NCBI RefSeq assembly: GCF_014192395.1
Contig: NZ_JACHXW010000021.1
Location: forward strand, 62,001 to 126,000
Direction: 5' to 3'
Source of the DNA: Paenibacillus endophyticus
GTDB taxonomy: Bacteria > Bacillota > Bacilli > Paenibacillales > Paenibacillaceae
DNA length: 64,000 nucleotides
Made by a program: the position numbers and the translations under genes. Positions 25,642-34,242 of the stretch are shown piece after piece. Positions within the stretch are counted from its first letter, which is position 1. Every line of letters begins with the position of its first letter. The notes below the pieces were generated by a model. The model had not been told where the DNA came from. It did not search any database and worked only from the letters and a program-made list of their open reading frames with translations.

Positions 25642-26379
25642 TTACGCCCCTCTCCTTGTCAGCACCTCGGTTAGACGATCAGGGAAATCGGTTATGATGC
25701 CGGCAGCGCCAGCATTGATTAGCTGTTCCATCTCTGCCGTATCATTGACGGTAAAGGGGTGGTAGGCGATGCCGTGCGCGGCTGCTTCTGCTATCCATTC
25801 GGGCGTTACGGCATATTTGTAGGCATGAAGGGCTTCTGCCTGCAGCGAAGCTGCATATTCCCAAGGGCGGTAAAGACCCTCCATATACAACACGCCAGTA
25901 CGGATCTCAGGCGCAAGCTGCTTGCAACGCACAAGCGAATAATGGTTGAAGCTTGAGATAATGACGCGTTCCTCCATGCGGTAGGCGCGAACGAGAGCAA
26001 TGACCTTTTCTTCCATTCCAGCATAGGGGAAGATGCCGTTTTTCAGTTCAATGTTGAGAATGGCTTCCGCTTGCTGCAGCAAATCAAGCAGCTGCTCCAA
26101 CGTCGGAATGCGCTCCGATTGGAATGCTGGCGCGAACCAGCTTCCGGCATCCAGCGAAGCAAGCTCGTCATAATCGGTATCCTTCACGAGTTTGTTCAGC
26201 CCTGCGGTGCGTGCCAAGGATTCATCATGGATGACGACTATGCGTCCGTCTTTGGTCAATTGAACGTCGGTTTCAATACCTGTAGCGCCAAGTTCAAGTG
26301 CCTTCTGAAAGGCGGCAAGCGTATTCTCGGGGCAGCAGCCGCTTGCGCCGCGGTGGGCAAAATTAATAATGTTAGGGAT
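25642..26379 (-). CDS. Glycerophosphodiester phosphodiesterase, apparent ATC start
   Basis: 245 residues if read from ATC 26379. The full GDPD signature is present: FAHRGASG, PENTLAAF, GATGIETDVQLTKDGRIVVIHDE, with the catalytic and metal residues His9, Arg10, Glu36, Asp38 and His51. No ATG, GTG or TTG exists between the in-frame stop at 26394-26392 and the HRG motif. A perfect AGGAGG (26392-26387) lies 7 bp before ATC, giving MPNIINFAHRG. The first ordinary start (TTG 26259) would remove the catalytic HRG and metal-binding residues. It hydrolyses glycerophosphodiesters to glycerol-3-phosphate and an alcohol, probably in the cytoplasm as no signal peptide is seen. Confidence 0.85.
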   Translation of the reverse strand: MPNIINFAHRGASGCCPENTLAAFQKALELGATGIETDVQLTKDGRIVVIHDESLARTAGLNKLVKDTDYDELASLDAGSWFAPAFQSERIPTLEQLLDLLQQAEAILNIELKNGIFPYAGMEEKVIALVRAYRMEERVIISSFNHYSLVRCKQLAPEIRTGVLYMEGLYRPWEYAASLQAEALHAYKYAVTPEWIAEAAAHGIAYHPFTVNDTAEMEQLINAGAAGIITDFPDRLTEVLTRRGA

Positions 26380-26409
26380 AGGAGTTCCTCCTCACTTTGT
26401 TGGACAAAC

Positions 26410-27354
26410 CTAGGCGAAGCGGTAATAAATGAGCACGAAAGTCGCGAGTACAAAAATAAAGTTAAGCGAGACGAATACCATCTGGTCGACTACCGTGCGA
26501 TGCATGGAGACAGGCGGCTTGTAGAAGCTGGCTCCCTCAATAATAAACAGGATGAGTACGATATGGATCATGTAATGCCCCGCAAGCTCCATCATGCCAA
26601 ACAGCATCGTAGTAGAGATGAAGATAAGCGTCAATACGACGGACAGCAGACGGTTCAATATGCCCACGACAAGCAAGTAACCGACTACAAATTCAATGAA
26701 GCCGGCCATGACAATGAATACGGCGGGTTCAAAGCCGAAGGTGGGTACCTGGTGGTTGACAATAATATCTTCCGCCATAGTGGGATAGATCCATTTCTCC
26801 ACCGCTACCCAGCAAAGCGAAAGACCTGTTCCCAAGTATAGCAAAGGGAAACCCCATCTTGACTCCTTGGTTCTCTCCAGAAGGAGTACGCCGATAATAG
26901 CCAGATAGAATCCGTAATCCAGCATGTGGAATAGCCCAGCTTCTATGCCTGTATCAATGAATAATACAAGCATGGCGAGCGCGCCAATCTTCGTTGCATA
27001 ATGATGCGGTATAAGCAGCAGTACAATCGCGGTCCACATGAGAAAGGTTTGCCAGCCGCCCGTCAGCTCGAACTCGAGTGCGAAAAGCGTGCCGGAAGCT
27101 GCTTGGATAAGCAGTGATGCGGCTGTTCCGTATTTCAGGATGAACATGGAGTATTTTCTTAGCTTATCGAGCTCGCTGTCAATACGGGTGGACAGCTTGG
27201 ATTTGGATAGCGCCGGCAGCAGCTGGGTTAGGACGGCAAGCAGCACCGCAACGAATACAGCAAGCGTCATGAAGAATGGAGAAAGGACGGCGGCGATCGA
27301 TTCTTTCTCGGCGATGACGTCTGTAAACCATTTGACATGAGCATAATAATCCAT
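26410..27354 (-). CDS. DoxX-like polytopic membrane protein
   Basis: 314 residues, about eight to nine membrane helices. The C-terminal half resembles the DoxX/DoxD family (AGFIEFVVGYLLVVGILNRLL, FGMMELAGHYMIHIVLILFIIEG). The N-terminal half is a second set of helices with a basic loop. The start is ATG 27354 with GGAGGAAAG upstream. It is the first gene of a minus-strand unit with GDPD and MFS genes and lies divergent from csoR. Function is unknown; the start region is close to the csoR promoter, so co-regulation is possible. Confidence 0.7.
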   Translation of the reverse strand: MDYYAHVKWFTDVIAEKESIAAVLSPFFMTLAVFVAVLLAVLTQLLPALSKSKLSTRIDSELDKLRKYSMFILKYGTAASLLIQAASGTLFALEFELTGGWQTFLMWTAIVLLLIPHHYATKIGALAMLVLFIDTGIEAGLFHMLDYGFYLAIIGVLLLERTKESRWGFPLLYLGTGLSLCWVAVEKWIYPTMAEDIIVNHQVPTFGFEPAVFIVMAGFIEFVVGYLLVVGILNRLLSVVLTLIFISTTMLFGMMELAGHYMIHIVLILFIIEGASFYKPPVSMHRTVVDQMVFVSLNFIFVLATFVLIYYRFA

Positions 27355-27471
27355 AGTTGTCTTTCCTCCGATTAGTCATTTTTTACAGTTGTGTTTACGA
27401 GGATCGTAGCATATTGTTTCCTACAATTAAAGCTTCTGTTCATTAATCTAAAAACAAAATATAAAAAGGGG

Positions 27472-27532
27472 TTTACATACCCCTTGGGGGTATGCTATTC
27501 TAAGTTCAGAAACAGATACCCCATGGAGGTAT
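27472..27532 (+). promoter_or_regulatory. csoR promoter with two CsoR-type operators
   Basis: The -35 TTTACA (27472-27477) and -10 TATTCT (27496-27501) are 18 bp apart. The palindrome CATACCCC-ttg-GGGTATG-type (27476-27494) fills the spacer and matches the GC-rich ATACCCC/GGGGTAT core of CsoR sites. A second imperfect copy, ATACCCC-atg-GAGGTAT (27516-27532), contains the GGAGG ribosome site of csoR. Both positions fit autorepression that is relieved by copper(I). Confidence 0.85.
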
Positions 27533-27537
27533 GTAGG

Positions 27538-27885
27538 ATGAACAATAGCATTTCAGGTCAAGAGGTTCATGAGCATGCCGGTACAGCATGCCACGATCCG
27601 GCAGCACCGCGGAAGAGCCATCACTCGGAGCAGACGAAGGATAATTTAACGAAACGCCTGAATCGCATTGAAGGGCAAATACGCGGGGTCAAGGCGATGA
27701 TCGAGAAGGATACGTATTGCGACGACGTGCTGAATCAGATCGCTGCCGCGCAATCGGCATTGAACAGCGTAGGCAAGCTGCTGCTTGAAGGCCATTTGAA
27801 AAGCTGTGTTGTGGAACGCATTCAAGCGGGCGAGAGCGAAGTCATTGACGAGCTTCTGATTACGGTTAACAAACTAATGAAATAA
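27538..27885 (+). CDS. csoR: Copper-sensing transcriptional repressor CsoR
   Basis: 115 residues from ATG 27538, 8 bp after GGAGG. The DUF156 all-helical fold is clear (NRIEGQIRGVKAMIEKDTYCDDVLNQIAAA). The copper(I) ligands are Cys61, His86 and Cys90 (C, then GHLKSC), the hallmark of CsoR as opposed to FrmR or RcnR. An extended N-terminal tail contains extra His/Cys (HEHAGTACHD). Apo-CsoR represses; Cu(I) releases it. It is followed within 17 bp by copZ. Confidence 0.95.
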   Translation: MNNSISGQEVHEHAGTACHDPAAPRKSHHSEQTKDNLTKRLNRIEGQIRGVKAMIEKDTYCDDVLNQIAAAQSALNSVGKLLLEGHLKSCVVERIQAGESEVIDELLITVNKLMK

Positions 27886-27902
27886 GAGAGGGGAAATATA
27901 GG

Positions 27903-28103
27903 ATGGCAAATGCAGTATTGAAGGTAGAGGGAATGACATGCGGACACTGTGTCAGCGCGGTAGAGAAAGCAGTAGGCCAAACGGGAGCTGTTGGCAAGGT
28001 CGACTTGGCAAGCAAGAAGGTGTCTGTGGAATACGATGAAGGCAAAGTAACGATTGAAGCTGTAAAAGCAGCGATTGAGGATCAAGGCTACGACGTCGTG
28101 TAA
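27903..28103 (+). CDS. copZ: Copper chaperone CopZ
   Basis: 66 residues, a single heavy-metal-associated domain with the Cu(I) motif GMTCGHC near residue 10 and the usual ferredoxin-like beta-alpha-beta pattern. The ribosome site is GAGGGGAAA. It carries Cu(I) in the cytoplasm to CopA, encoded next. It is in the csoR transcript, which probably ends at the hairpin at 28129. Confidence 0.95.
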   Translation: MANAVLKVEGMTCGHCVSAVEKAVGQTGAVGKVDLASKKVSVEYDEGKVTIEAVKAAIEDQGYDVV

Positions 28104-28128
28104 GGCATAAGCACATTATATGGTATGT

Positions 28129-28156
28129 AGAGGCTGAGTGAAGCCTCTCTTTTTTT
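28129..28156 (+). terminator. Terminator between copZ and copA
   Basis: AGAGGCT (28129-28135) pairs with AGCCTCT (28142-28148), followed by seven Ts (28150-28156). It separates the csoR-copZ transcript from copA, which has its own operator 9 bp later. Confidence 0.87.
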
Positions 28157-28164
28157 ACAAAATC

Positions 28165-28185
28165 ATATACCCCAATGGGGTATAT
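28165..28185 (+). promoter_or_regulatory. CsoR operator upstream of copA
   Basis: A perfect 21-bp palindrome, ATATACCCC-aat-GGGGTATAT, 20 bp before the copA start. It matches the two sites before csoR, so copA is directly repressed by CsoR. Confidence 0.88.
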
Positions 28186-28204
28186 TGTCAGCGGGTGACC
28201 AAGG

Positions 28205-30415
28205 ATGAATAAACAAACGACTATACAAATAACAGGAATGACATGCGCAGCCTGCGCCAATCGAATCGAGAAAGGTCTCAACCGGATGGAAGGCGTCGAA
28301 GCAAACGTCAATCTGGCGCTTGAGCGTGCATCCGTACATTATGATCCACTGATAACCGACGATGCCAAGCTGGAGCAGAAAATTATCGACTTGGGTTATG
28401 GAACGATTAAACAAACGGATGATTCTGTTGACACCGCGGCAGATTACAAGAAGCAAGAGATTAGAAAACAGCAGCTTCGACTTAGTATTGCCGTGCTTCT
28501 ATCATTGCCGCTGCTATGGGCGATGGCGGGCCACTTCTCTTTAACAAGCTTCTTGCCCGTACCCATGCTGTTCATGAATGCTTGGTTCCAGCTGGGGCTT
28601 GCTGCGCCTGTCCAGTTTATTATAGGCTGGCCTTTCTATGTAGGAGCATACAAGGCGCTGCGCAGCGGCTCTGCCAACATGGACGTGCTCGTTGCGCTCG
28701 GAACGTCTGCGGCGTTCTTCTACAGTTTGTACGAAACGCTGCGAACCTTGAACCCAGCCGGTCACGGCGCTCATGAGGCAGAGCTTTATTATGAGACAAG
28801 CGCAGTATTAATCACACTCATTGTACTTGGGAAGCTGCTTGAGGCACTAGCGAAAGGCAGATCCTCCGAAGCGATCAAGACGCTGATGGGGCTGCAGGCG
28901 CCAATGGCCCTCGTTGTCCGGGAAGGCGTTGAATACCGCATCCCGACTACGGAGGTTATCGCGGGGGATATACTGCTAGTAAAGCCGGGCGAAAAAGTTC
29001 CGGTTGACGGTATCGTGCTGGATGGCGCCTCGACGGTTGACGAATCGATGCTAACTGGCGAAAGCATGCCAATCGACAAGCGTCAAGGGGATGAACTAAT
29101 CGGCGCGACAATCAATAAAAATGGTGCGCTGCGGATGCAAGCGACTAAGGTAGGCAAGGAGACGGCGCTTGCGCAAATCATTCGGGTTGTCGAGGATGCA
29201 CAAGGCTCGAAGGCGCCTATTCAGCGGGTAGCCGATCGAATTTCCGGCATATTCGTTCCGATTGTGACGGTATTGGCGGTCATTGCTTTTGGGGTATGGT
29301 ATGTGATCATCGAACCGGGAGATCTGGGCAACGCGCTGGAGAAAGCAATCGCGGTGCTCGTTATTGCGTGTCCCTGTGCGCTGGGACTTGCGACACCGAC
29401 TTCCATTATGGCAGGATCGGGCCGGGCCGCCGAGCTGGGCGTCTTATTCAAAGGCGGAGAGCATCTGGAGAGCACCCATCGGATCGACACGGTCGTCCTC
29501 GACAAGACGGGAACCGTAACAAAGGGAAAACCGGAATTAACCGATATTCGCGTGGCAGCGGGTTATGACGAGGCGCGGCTGCTTAGCTGGGTTGGATCCG
29601 CGGAGAAAAGCTCCGAGCATCCGGTTGCCGAGGCGCTTGTCGCAGGAATTAAAAGACGTTCGATCGAACTGCCGGAAGCGGAGCAGTTCGAAGCGGTTCC
29701 AGGCTTCGGCATTGAGGCAGTGGTAGAGGGTGAACGGCTGCTGATCGGTACGAAAAGGCTGATGGAGAAGCATGGCGTTGACATCAAGGCTATTGAGGCA
29801 GAACAGCAGAGGCTGGAATCGGAGGGCAAGACGGTTATGCTCATCGCCGTGAATGGTTTGTATGCAGGGCTTGCTGCGGTAGCGGATACGGTGAAGGATA
29901 CATCCGCAGAAGCGGTTGCCCGCATGAAGGCAATGGGGCTTGAAGTCATTATGCTGACCGGAGACAATGCTCGAACCGCGCAGGCGATTGCTAGAGAAGT
30001 AGGCATCGAGCGGGTCGTAGCCGAGGTATTGCCGGAGCAGAAAGCAAAGGCGGTACAGGAGCTGCAGGCAGAGGGCCGCAAGGTTGCAATGGTTGGCGAT
30101 GGCATGAATGACGCTCCCGCATTGGTGGCCGCTGATATCGGCATGGCAATCGGCGGCGGAACCGATGTAGCGATCGAGGCTGCAGATATTACGCTGATGC
30201 GCGGCGATTTGAACAGCATAGCGGACGCGATCCGGATGAGCCGGGTTACGATGGCGAACATTAAACAAAATCTGTTCTGGGCACTGGCTTACAATGTAAT
30301 CGGCATACCGATCGCTGCTGCGGGTTTTCTTGCACCGTGGCTGGCAGGAGCAGCGATGGCATTAAGCTCGGTATCGGTTGTTCTGAATGCGCTCAGGCTG
30401 CAAAGGATGAGATAA
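28205..30415 (+). CDS. copA: Copper-exporting P1B-type ATPase CopA
   Basis: 736 residues. In order: one N-terminal metal-binding domain ([14 protein letters not shown]), eight membrane helices, actuator TGES, the membrane ion-binding CPC ([15 protein letters not shown]), phosphorylation DKTGT, a nucleotide-binding HP motif (SEHPVAEAL) and hinge [13 protein letters not shown] with one or two MxCxxC domains marks Cu(I) export rather than Zn/Cd. It pumps copper from cytoplasm to outside at the cost of ATP. Many Bacillales CopA have two metal-binding domains; this one has one. Confidence 0.95.
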   Translation: MNKQTTIQITGMTCAACANRIEKGLNRMEGVEANVNLALERASVHYDPLITDDAKLEQKIIDLGYGTIKQTDDSVDTAADYKKQEIRKQQLRLSIAVLLSLPLLWAMAGHFSLTSFLPVPMLFMNAWFQLGLAAPVQFIIGWPFYVGAYKALRSGSANMDVLVALGTSAAFFYSLYETLRTLNPAGHGAHEAELYYETSAVLITLIVLGKLLEALAKGRSSEAIKTLMGLQAPMALVVREGVEYRIPTTEVIAGDILLVKPGEKVPVDGIVLDGASTVDESMLTGESMPIDKRQGDELIGATINKNGALRMQATKVGKETALAQIIRVVEDAQGSKAPIQRVADRISGIFVPIVTVLAVIAFGVWYVIIEPGDLGNALEKAIAVLVIACPCALGLATPTSIMAGSGRAAELGVLFKGGEHLESTHRIDTVVLDKTGTVTKGKPELTDIRVAAGYDEARLLSWVGSAEKSSEHPVAEALVAGIKRRSIELPEAEQFEAVPGFGIEAVVEGERLLIGTKRLMEKHGVDIKAIEAEQQRLESEGKTVMLIAVNGLYAGLAAVADTVKDTSAEAVARMKAMGLEVIMLTGDNARTAQAIAREVGIERVVAEVLPEQKAKAVQELQAEGRKVAMVGDGMNDAPALVAADIGMAIGGGTDVAIEAADITLMRGDLNSIADAIRMSRVTMANIKQNLFWALAYNVIGIPIAAAGFLAPWLAGAAMALSSVSVVLNALRLQRMR

Positions 30416-30421
30416 GAGACG

Positions 30422-31363
30422 ATGATGGCTAAGGAATGGGTATCGGTCAACAAATATCGCAAGGGAACGACAGCTGCAGCTATTATTCTGCTGGGCTTGC
30501 TCGCGACTGGCTGCGGAAGCGCGTCAAAGGATGAGCATGCGCAGCATGCGGCAAGCAATCAAGCGAAAGCAAATGATGAGCATCGCAATCACTCCGCAAG
30601 CGGTGATGCAAGTACAGCGGGTAATCAGGGCGAGCATAGCGGGCATGGCGCCAGCGATGAGGAAGCAACGGCCGCAGATGTCCGCTTGGAATGGCGGTAT
30701 TCGCCAGAGCGGCCAGAGCTGGGCGAAAAGACAAAGGTTGAATTGTTCTTATATGACTCAGGCGGGAAGCCAATCGAGAAATACGATGTGAACCATGAGA
30801 AGCTGATGCACCTTATCGTCGTTAGCGAGGATATGTCAGAGTTCATGCATATCCATCCCGACTATGTTGGCAAAGGAAAATTTGAGGTGCATGCAGCTTT
30901 TCCCAAAAGCGGTTCGTACAAGCTGTTTGCCGATTTTATTCCTACGGGTTCCTCGCAGTTGACGGTGACGTCAACAATAAAAACAGCAGGCTCCAAGGAA
31001 GCGGAAATACCGGTAGTGAAGGATGAGGAGCTGGCGAAATCGCTAGAAGGCGTTAAGGTAACACTGGATGTGTCTACTTTTAAATCAGGAGTGGACGTAG
31101 ATCTGACCTTTACGCTAAGCGATGAGAAAACGAAGGAGCCGATTACCGACTTAGAGCCTTATTTGGGAGCGATCGGGCATGTCGTCATTCTGAATAAGGA
31201 TCTCAGCCGTTATCTGCATGTTCATCCGACAGACGATAATGGAAGCGGGCCTACCGCCCAGTTTTCTACAAGCTTCCCTGAGCCCGGTATTTATAAGATA
31301 TGGGGTCAATTCCAGCGCGGCGGGAAAACCTTTATCGTTCCATTCACGGTGGAAGCTGAATAA
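30422..31363 (+). CDS. Histidine-rich copper-associated lipoprotein
   Basis: 313 residues, beginning 6 bp after copA, so it is in its operon. The lipobox is LLATGCG (Cys at about residue 31), followed by a His/Asp/Glu-rich stretch (HAQHAASNQ, HRNH, HSGHG). Two similar beta domains follow (about 85-195 and 205-313), each with a short His motif: MHIHPD and LHVHPTD. This looks like a YtkA/copper-binding beta domain pair. It probably holds copper at the outer face of the membrane. The duplication of the domain is visible from the two MH/LHxHP motifs; the exact family is not certain. Confidence 0.75.
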   Translation: MMAKEWVSVNKYRKGTTAAAIILLGLLATGCGSASKDEHAQHAASNQAKANDEHRNHSASGDASTAGNQGEHSGHGASDEEATAADVRLEWRYSPERPELGEKTKVELFLYDSGGKPIEKYDVNHEKLMHLIVVSEDMSEFMHIHPDYVGKGKFEVHAAFPKSGSYKLFADFIPTGSSQLTVTSTIKTAGSKEAEIPVVKDEELAKSLEGVKVTLDVSTFKSGVDVDLTFTLSDEKTKEPITDLEPYLGAIGHVVILNKDLSRYLHVHPTDDNGSGPTAQFSTSFPEPGIYKIWGQFQRGGKTFIVPFTVEAE

Positions 31364-31395
31364 GCGAGGACAACATTAGTTTATAGGATGATCGA

Positions 31396-31443
31396 AAGAG
31401 AGAGCAGCGCCCGTCTGATAAGACGAATGCGCTGCTCTCTTGG
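31396..31443. terminator. Bidirectional terminator between copper and nox genes
   Basis: GAGAGCAGCGC pairs with GCGCTGCTCTC around an inner GTCT-gata-AGAC hairpin. It lies between the convergent lipoprotein and NADH oxidase genes. T/A runs are weak, but the stem is long. Confidence 0.8.
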
Positions 31444-31448
31444 ATGTT

Positions 31449-32783
31449 TTATACAGCTTGCAGTCCTGCTTGGTTGAGGAGGTTCCATGGCTTATTGTAA
31501 TGCGGCTGGAAGAAGAAATCCACGAAGCTTAGTTCGTCCATCGTCATGTTGTTCTGGATGCAAACCGAGAGTGTATTGATCGACTGTGTCAGATCGATCT
31601 TCGACAGTACCTGTGCGCCGACTATTCGGCCGCTATCTGCCTCGTAAACGACCTTCAGCGTAAACTGCTCATAGGTTGGCATAAACTCAGGGCGATAGTT
31701 ATCAATGATTGTGACTTTTTTCACATTCATGCCCGCAGCGAGGGCAGCCACCTCTGTCATGCCAGTCGAAGCGATATTGTAATCGTAGATTTTGATACCC
31801 GATGTGCCTTGTGTTCCGAGATAGCGTACCGTTGGCTGCATCAGATTACGTGCAACGAGCGTTCCCATACGGACAGCATTGGTAGCAAGCGGGATATAAG
31901 CATTCTGTCCGGTCGGATTATAATGAACGGCGCAGCTGTCACCGGCTGCGAATACGTCCGGCTTGCTCGTTCTCATATAGTCGTCGACGATGATTGCTCC
32001 GTTCGGCAGCATTTCGACTTGACCCTTCAACAACTCGGTGTTCGGACGGAATCCGATGCAAAGCACGACCAAATCAGCTTCGTATCTGCCTGCATCCGTT
32101 ACAACGGTGGTCACTTGTCCAGCAGTCCCCTCGAACGAAGTAACGGTCTGTCCAGTTGCAATGGTAATGCCTTTATCGATGAGTGCCGCCTGAGTCAGGT
32201 CGGTAAACTCACGGTCCAAGTATTTGTAGAGTATGCGCTCCATATTGTCGATCAGAGTAACCTGCTTGCCAAGCTGCTCAAATGCTTCGACGAGCTCGAT
32301 ACCGATGTAGCCTGCTCCAATGACGGCAATCCGATTGGCGGTTTTAGCTTTCTCGATTATCGTTTGCGAATGGCTGTAGTTTTTGCATAATACGATATTT
32401 TCGAGATCAATGCCTTCCATCTGCGGAATGATCGGCCACGAGCCGGTCGTTACGACTAGCTTGTCGTAGGTATTCGTAAATTCCTCCCCTGTTGCGAGGT
32501 TTCGAACTTGCATTTCTTTCGCATCGGTATCTATGGTAAGCACATCGTGGCGCATTTTCGTAATGACGCCAAGCGTGGCAAGCTGTTCAGGCGAAGCGTA
32601 GAACAGCTTTTCGGCGTCTTTCACGACGCCGCCGACATGAAGGGCGATTCCGCACGATAGAAACGAGATATTATCATTGCGTTCGTATACGGTAATACGA
32701 GCGTCTGGGTATAGCTTAGCCATCTGGGTAATCGCGGCGGTACCTGCGTGAGTGCATCCAATTACTGCTATATTCATTGTCAT
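31449..32783 (-). CDS. nox: Water-forming NADH oxidase (CoA-disulfide reductase family)
   Basis: 444 residues from ATG 32783 (MTMNIA), with GGAGGC 7 bp upstream; ATG 32777 is possible. It has the N-terminal FAD site (IGCTHAGTAAI), the redox Cys44 in FLSCGIALHVGG, the NAD site (AVIGAGYIGIELVEAFEQLG) and the second FAD motif (DVFAAGDS). The single active Cys in SCG together with the CTHAG start is typical of H2O-forming Nox from lactic bacteria; CoA-disulfide reductase is the alternative. It reoxidises NADH with oxygen. Two Rex-like sites lie upstream, which fits. Confidence 0.88.
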   Translation of the reverse strand: MTMNIAVIGCTHAGTAAITQMAKLYPDARITVYERNDNISFLSCGIALHVGGVVKDAEKLFYASPEQLATLGVITKMRHDVLTIDTDAKEMQVRNLATGEEFTNTYDKLVVTTGSWPIIPQMEGIDLENIVLCKNYSHSQTIIEKAKTANRIAVIGAGYIGIELVEAFEQLGKQVTLIDNMERILYKYLDREFTDLTQAALIDKGITIATGQTVTSFEGTAGQVTTVVTDAGRYEADLVVLCIGFRPNTELLKGQVEMLPNGAIIVDDYMRTSKPDVFAAGDSCAVHYNPTGQNAYIPLATNAVRMGTLVARNLMQPTVRYLGTQGTSGIKIYDYNIASTGMTEVAALAAGMNVKKVTIIDNYRPEFMPTYEQFTLKVVYEADSGRIVGAQVLSKIDLTQSINTLSVCIQNNMTMDELSFVDFFFQPHYNKPWNLLNQAGLQAV

Positions 32784-32841
32784 AAAAAACGCCTCCTATT
32801 TGTAGGTGTAAGAGCCGAGCTGCGATACAGCTGCTCTTTAC

Positions 32842-32889
32842 AACGTGAATTTTTTCACAACCAACGATACAATGTGAAAACATTCACAA
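32842..32889. promoter_or_regulatory. Two Rex-like operators upstream of nox
   Basis: AACGTGAATTTTTTCACAA (32842-32860) and TGTGAAAACATTCACA (32873-32888) match the Rex palindrome TTGTGAA-n4-TTCACAA with few changes. They are 28-30 bp apart, nearly three helical turns. Rex represses while NADH is low and leaves when NADH rises, which would turn on the oxidase when it is needed. The rest of 32890-33159 is AT-rich with no gene seen. Confidence 0.8.
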
Positions 32890-33159
32890 CCTTTTCTTGC
32901 TTTTATCATATGCTTTTTTGAAACGGATGACAAGGGCAAATGATGCATGATTTCGATTTTTGTTTAAATAGTCTGACGATTCGTCACCGTTTTGCAACAA
33001 ATCTAAAGCAGCGGCAGATAAGTCGTTTCTATTGCCCTTATGCGAAATGTAGCATGAACGACAGTTATAATGCCCATCGTTAGCAGCCTGCCATTTCCAT
33101 TCTGGGATGATTTGATTTACACTCTTATCAAAGTAAGAAAAGATGGAGGAGGTCTTCCA

Positions 33160-33912
33160 ATGACATTAAACTACGAGGATAAACATGTACTAATCACGGG
33201 TGCCGGCGCAGGCATCGGCCGAGCGTTGGCGCTAGCTTACGCGGAGCAGGGAGCGCTGCCTATACTCGCGGATCGAGATGAAGATGGGCTCGAAAAAACA
33301 GGATTGCTGCTGGAGGAAGCGGGTTATCATTCTTTATCCATCCAGGCGGATATGAGCAAGCCCGAGGAAATTGCGAAACTGCTGAAGGACGTGGAGACAC
33401 TAGTAGGCAGACTGGACATTCTCATTAATAATGCAGGCTTTGGCATATGGAAATCCCCCTATGAGCTGGATATCGAGGAATGGGACAGCGTTGTAAATAC
33501 GAATTTGCGCGGGACGTTTGTATGCTCTCGGGAAGCGGCGAAGCTTATGCGTACAACTGGCGGCGGGGCGATCGTCAACATTTCCTCCACGAGGGCCATG
33601 ATGTCAGAGCCGAATTCCGAAGCTTACGCCGCATCAAAGGGAGGCATATTGTCGCTTACGCATGCAATGGCTGTGTCGCTTGGGCCTGACCGGATCACCG
33701 TTAACGCGATTTGTCCCGGCTGGATAGAAAACGGCGATTACGGCAAGCTGCGCGAGGAGGATCACGCACAGCATCCGTCTCAGCGTGTAGGCAGGCCGGA
33801 GGACATTGCGCGCGCATGTCTATATTTGACCGATCCGCATAATGACTTCGTAACAGGTACGCATATAACGATCGACGGCGGAATGACGAGAAAAATGATT
33901 TACGAGGAATAG
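33160..33912 (+). CDS. Short-chain dehydrogenase/reductase (SDR)
   Basis: 250 residues from ATG 33160, 7 bp after GGAGGAGG; the longer frame to 33070 has no site. It is a classical SDR: TGAGAGIGR cofactor motif, NNAG, catalytic Ser in ISSTRA, YAASK with Tyr and Lys, then PGWIENGD. The residues after the first beta strand (ADRDEDG, Asp at the second strand) favour NAD(H). It is a single gene and the substrate is unknown. Confidence 0.88.
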   Translation: MTLNYEDKHVLITGAGAGIGRALALAYAEQGALPILADRDEDGLEKTGLLLEEAGYHSLSIQADMSKPEEIAKLLKDVETLVGRLDILINNAGFGIWKSPYELDIEEWDSVVNTNLRGTFVCSREAAKLMRTTGGGAIVNISSTRAMMSEPNSEAYAASKGGILSLTHAMAVSLGPDRITVNAICPGWIENGDYGKLREEDHAQHPSQRVGRPEDIARACLYLTDPHNDFVTGTHITIDGGMTRKMIYEE

Positions 33913-34242
33913 CTACCGCACAAATATATCTATGGAAAATCAAAGCTTGGAAGGGCGATTCTCAGACATCCGATATGGTGGAGCCTTCCTGCGGTGCAAA
34001 GCGAGCGGTTCATGTCGTAGATATAGCGTGGGGGGAACTATAATCCCATAATACTGGAGAAGCATCTCTATGAGATGTGATATGGATAGCGGCAGGCCAT
34101 TAAATGGGACTGCTCTTGCTGGAGCGATGCCTGTGCGGAAAGATGATCCGTTAATGAGGTTGCGCAGCCTAAGGATAGCCTTTATCCCTGCCGAACATAA
34201 TAGTCCAAACAACTATTATAAACAAGTCAGGAGCACATCGAC
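33913..34242 (+). ncRNA. Candidate structured leader before the GTP cyclohydrolase II-like gene
   Basis: No gene is convincing here. The 34060-34190 stretch folds strongly on paper: hairpin CATCTC/GAGATG (34063-34077); a three-way junction closed by CAGGC (34093-34097) and GCCTG (34129-34133) with branches CCAT/ATGG and GCTC/GAGC; GCGG/CCGT (34135-34151); self-complementary GGTTGCGCAGCC (34158-34169); and GGAT/ATCC (34173-34187). It does not show the FMN riboswitch consensus. It lies just upstream of a GTP-using flavin-type gene, so a regulatory leader is plausible. There is no covariation evidence. Confidence 0.35.

Noticed and set aside
28541-30268. Long minus-strand frames opposite copA
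   Set aside because: They mirror the coding bias of copA and show no start signals or domains.
34060-34190. FMN riboswitch before the GTP cyclohydrolase II-like gene
   Set aside because: The conserved AGGGGCAGGGTGAAATTCC-type core of FMN riboswitches is not present.
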